Assembly (NCBI GenBank): GCA_029550985.1
Contig: JAKPGH010000181.1
Coordinates: 1 to 5,265 of the forward strand
Direction: 5' to 3'
DNA: 5,265 nt
From: Bacillota bacterium
GTDB lineage: Bacteria; Bacillota; Clostridia; Oscillospirales; Ruminococcaceae
The position numbers and the translations under genes are program-made. Shown piece after piece: positions 4,496 through 5,265 of the stretch (within the stretch, counting starts at the first letter, position 1; each line of letters begins with the position of its first letter). The notes beneath the pieces are model-generated. The model made no database searches. It was not told the DNA's origin and saw only the letters and a program-made list of their open reading frames with translations.

Positions 4496-5265
4496 TTAGT
4501 CGAGCCGTTTGACAATCAGGCTGGCATTGGTGCCGTCGGCCAGTGTCAGAGTCAAGCCCAACAGAGCGGATACCGTCATGGTCAGGACACTCCCTGCCGT
4601 CAGGTTGACAATGGTGGTGCCGGAGTAGATGAAGTTTGTACCAACGGACAGCAAGGAGGACACTTCCGTTTCGGGAATGACTGCGCCACCATTGCGAACG
4701 GCATACGTGGTCAGGACAGCTGCGTTGGCTGTGGCATTGAGGAAGTAGTTGATTTCGTAAATGCCGGTGGTGTTAATGGTAATGCTGTTGGCGGGAGAAT
4801 AGGTGACATCCAGGGACGGGTAGGTGTCGTTGAAGGTCACCGTCTCAGTTCCGCCAATAATTGGGATGGTAATGGTTCCAGGGGCCGTGTTGAACAGTCC
4901 ACCAAAGGCAGCCAATCCATTGGGCGGGCCTTCAGGACCGGTGTCGCCGGTAGGACCAGTATCACCCGTAGGACCAGTGTCACCTGTCGGACCAGTGTCG
5001 CCGGTAGGACCAGTATCGCCGGTAGGACCAGTATCGCCGGTAGGACCAGTGTCGCCGGTAGGACCAGTGTCGCCGGTAGGACCGGTGTCACCCGTAGGAC
5101 CAGTGTCGCCGGTAGGACCGATATCACCCGTAGGGCCGGTATCGCCGGTGGGACCAGTGTCGCCGGTAGGACCGGTGTCACCCGTAGGACCAGTGTCGCC
5201 GGTAGGACCGATATCACCCGTAGGGCCGGTATCGCCGGTGGGACCGGTGTCGCCGGTGGGACCGG
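4496..5265 (-). CDS. Collagen-like protein with C1q/TNF-like C-terminal domain, BclA-type (N-terminus beyond window)
   Basis: The visible 255 residues begin inside a collagen-like array: 18 copies of Gly-Pro-Thr-Gly-Asp-Thr (two with Ile as last residue), 36 triplets in all. A short linker GPEGPPNG and a domain of about 140 residues follow. That domain begins LAAFGGLFNTAPGTITI and shows TYSPANSITINTTGIYEINY, AVRNGGAVIP and a final NASLIVKRLD. This pattern is typical of the small C1q/TNF-like trimerising domains at the tips of BclA-like exosporium filaments in Clostridia and Bacilli. The frame is open to the window edge, and the TTG at 4915 is internal, not a start. The GPT threonines are the type glycosylated in Bacillus BclA. 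It lies directly upstream of the second collagen-like gene on the same strand but has its own terminator. Family assignment is confident; spore location is inferred. Confidence 0.9.
   Translation of the reverse strand, partial: GPTGDTGPTGDTGPTGDIGPTGDTGPTGDTGPTGDTGPTGDTGPTGDIGPTGDTGPTGDTGPTGDTGPTGDTGPTGDTGPTGDTGPTGDTGPTGDTGPTGDTGPTGDTGPEGPPNGLAAFGGLFNTAPGTITIPIIGGTETVTFNDTYPSLDVTYSPANSITINTTGIYEINYFLNATANAAVLTTYAVRNGGAVIPETEVSSLLSVGTNFIYSGTTIVNLTAGSVLTMTVSALLGLTLTLADGTNASLIVKRLD
4940..5263 (-). repeat. 18 tandem 18-bp units coding for the GPTGDT hexapeptide
   Basis: Exactly 18 units of 18 bp run from 5263 to 4940 and continue past the right edge. Most are GGTCCTACCGGCGACACT or differ only at third positions; units at 5120-5137 and 5210-5227 change the last Thr to Ile. 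Variation falls nearly all at silent sites, so the protein pattern appears to be kept by selection or by repeated unit copying. Confidence 0.95.
5061..5245 (-). repeat. Exact 90-bp tandem duplication within the collagen repeat
   Basis: Five 18-bp units at 5066-5155 are repeated base for base at 5156-5245, including the rare Ile unit and all silent differences. Identity with period 90 extends left to 5061 and breaks at 5060 and 5246. This is a higher-order repeat made by a recent five-unit duplication. Confidence 0.95.

Noticed and set aside
4837..5217. Minus-strand frame rich in Leu-Pro-Ala-Thr repeats
   Set aside because: It is the shifted frame of the GPTGDT array; the true frame continues smoothly into the C1q/TNF-like domain.
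4940..5263. Regular 18-bp repeats considered as a CRISPR array
   Set aside because: Units are directly adjacent with no unique spacers and encode a Gly-X-Y protein in frame.

Overview
The window looks like chromosomal DNA from a fairly GC-rich, spore-forming Firmicute of the Clostridia, perhaps Oscillospiraceae-like. This is inferred from three things: strong GGAGG-type ribosome binding sites, a class II aldolase of the type common in Clostridia, and two collagen-like proteins of the kind found on spore surfaces. No species can be named from the sequence alone.

Left part, plus strand (1-1868): a GntR/HutC-type regulator, cut at its N-terminus by the window edge, is followed 16 bases later by nagA (N-acetylglucosamine-6-phosphate deacetylase). 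This is a compact amino-sugar catabolic unit in which the regulator probably senses an amino-sugar phosphate and controls its own operon. Directly behind nagA, at 1883-2048, lies what I read as the broken C-terminal end of a TetR-family regulator. It has lost its N-terminal part and carries one extra C in a C5 run. It fills most of the otherwise empty gap before the next gene.

Middle, minus strand (2054-3174): a class II fructose-1,6-bisphosphate aldolase gene (fba) converges on nagA. It has two consecutive intrinsic terminators at its 3' end, a clear ribosome binding site that sets its start, a weak promoter candidate, and a perfect 14-bp palindrome between promoter and ribosome binding site that could be an operator.

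Right part, minus strand (3232-5265): two tandem collagen-like protein genes. The downstream one is complete (355 aa). It has a Cys/His/Tyr-rich head containing a regular six-residue repeat and a dense Cys-x-Cys cluster, then 29 uninterrupted Gly-X-Y triplets, then a beta-rich tail. The upstream one is cut by the window edge. It shows 18 copies of a Gly-Pro-Thr-Gly-Asp-Thr hexapeptide encoded by 18-bp units, including an exact 90-bp tandem duplication, and ends in a domain resembling the C1q/TNF-like tails of BclA-type proteins. Each gene ends in a similar hairpin terminator, and the two stems differ by a compensatory base-pair change. Together they look like a spore-surface or exosporium filament locus, unrelated in function to the sugar genes beside it.
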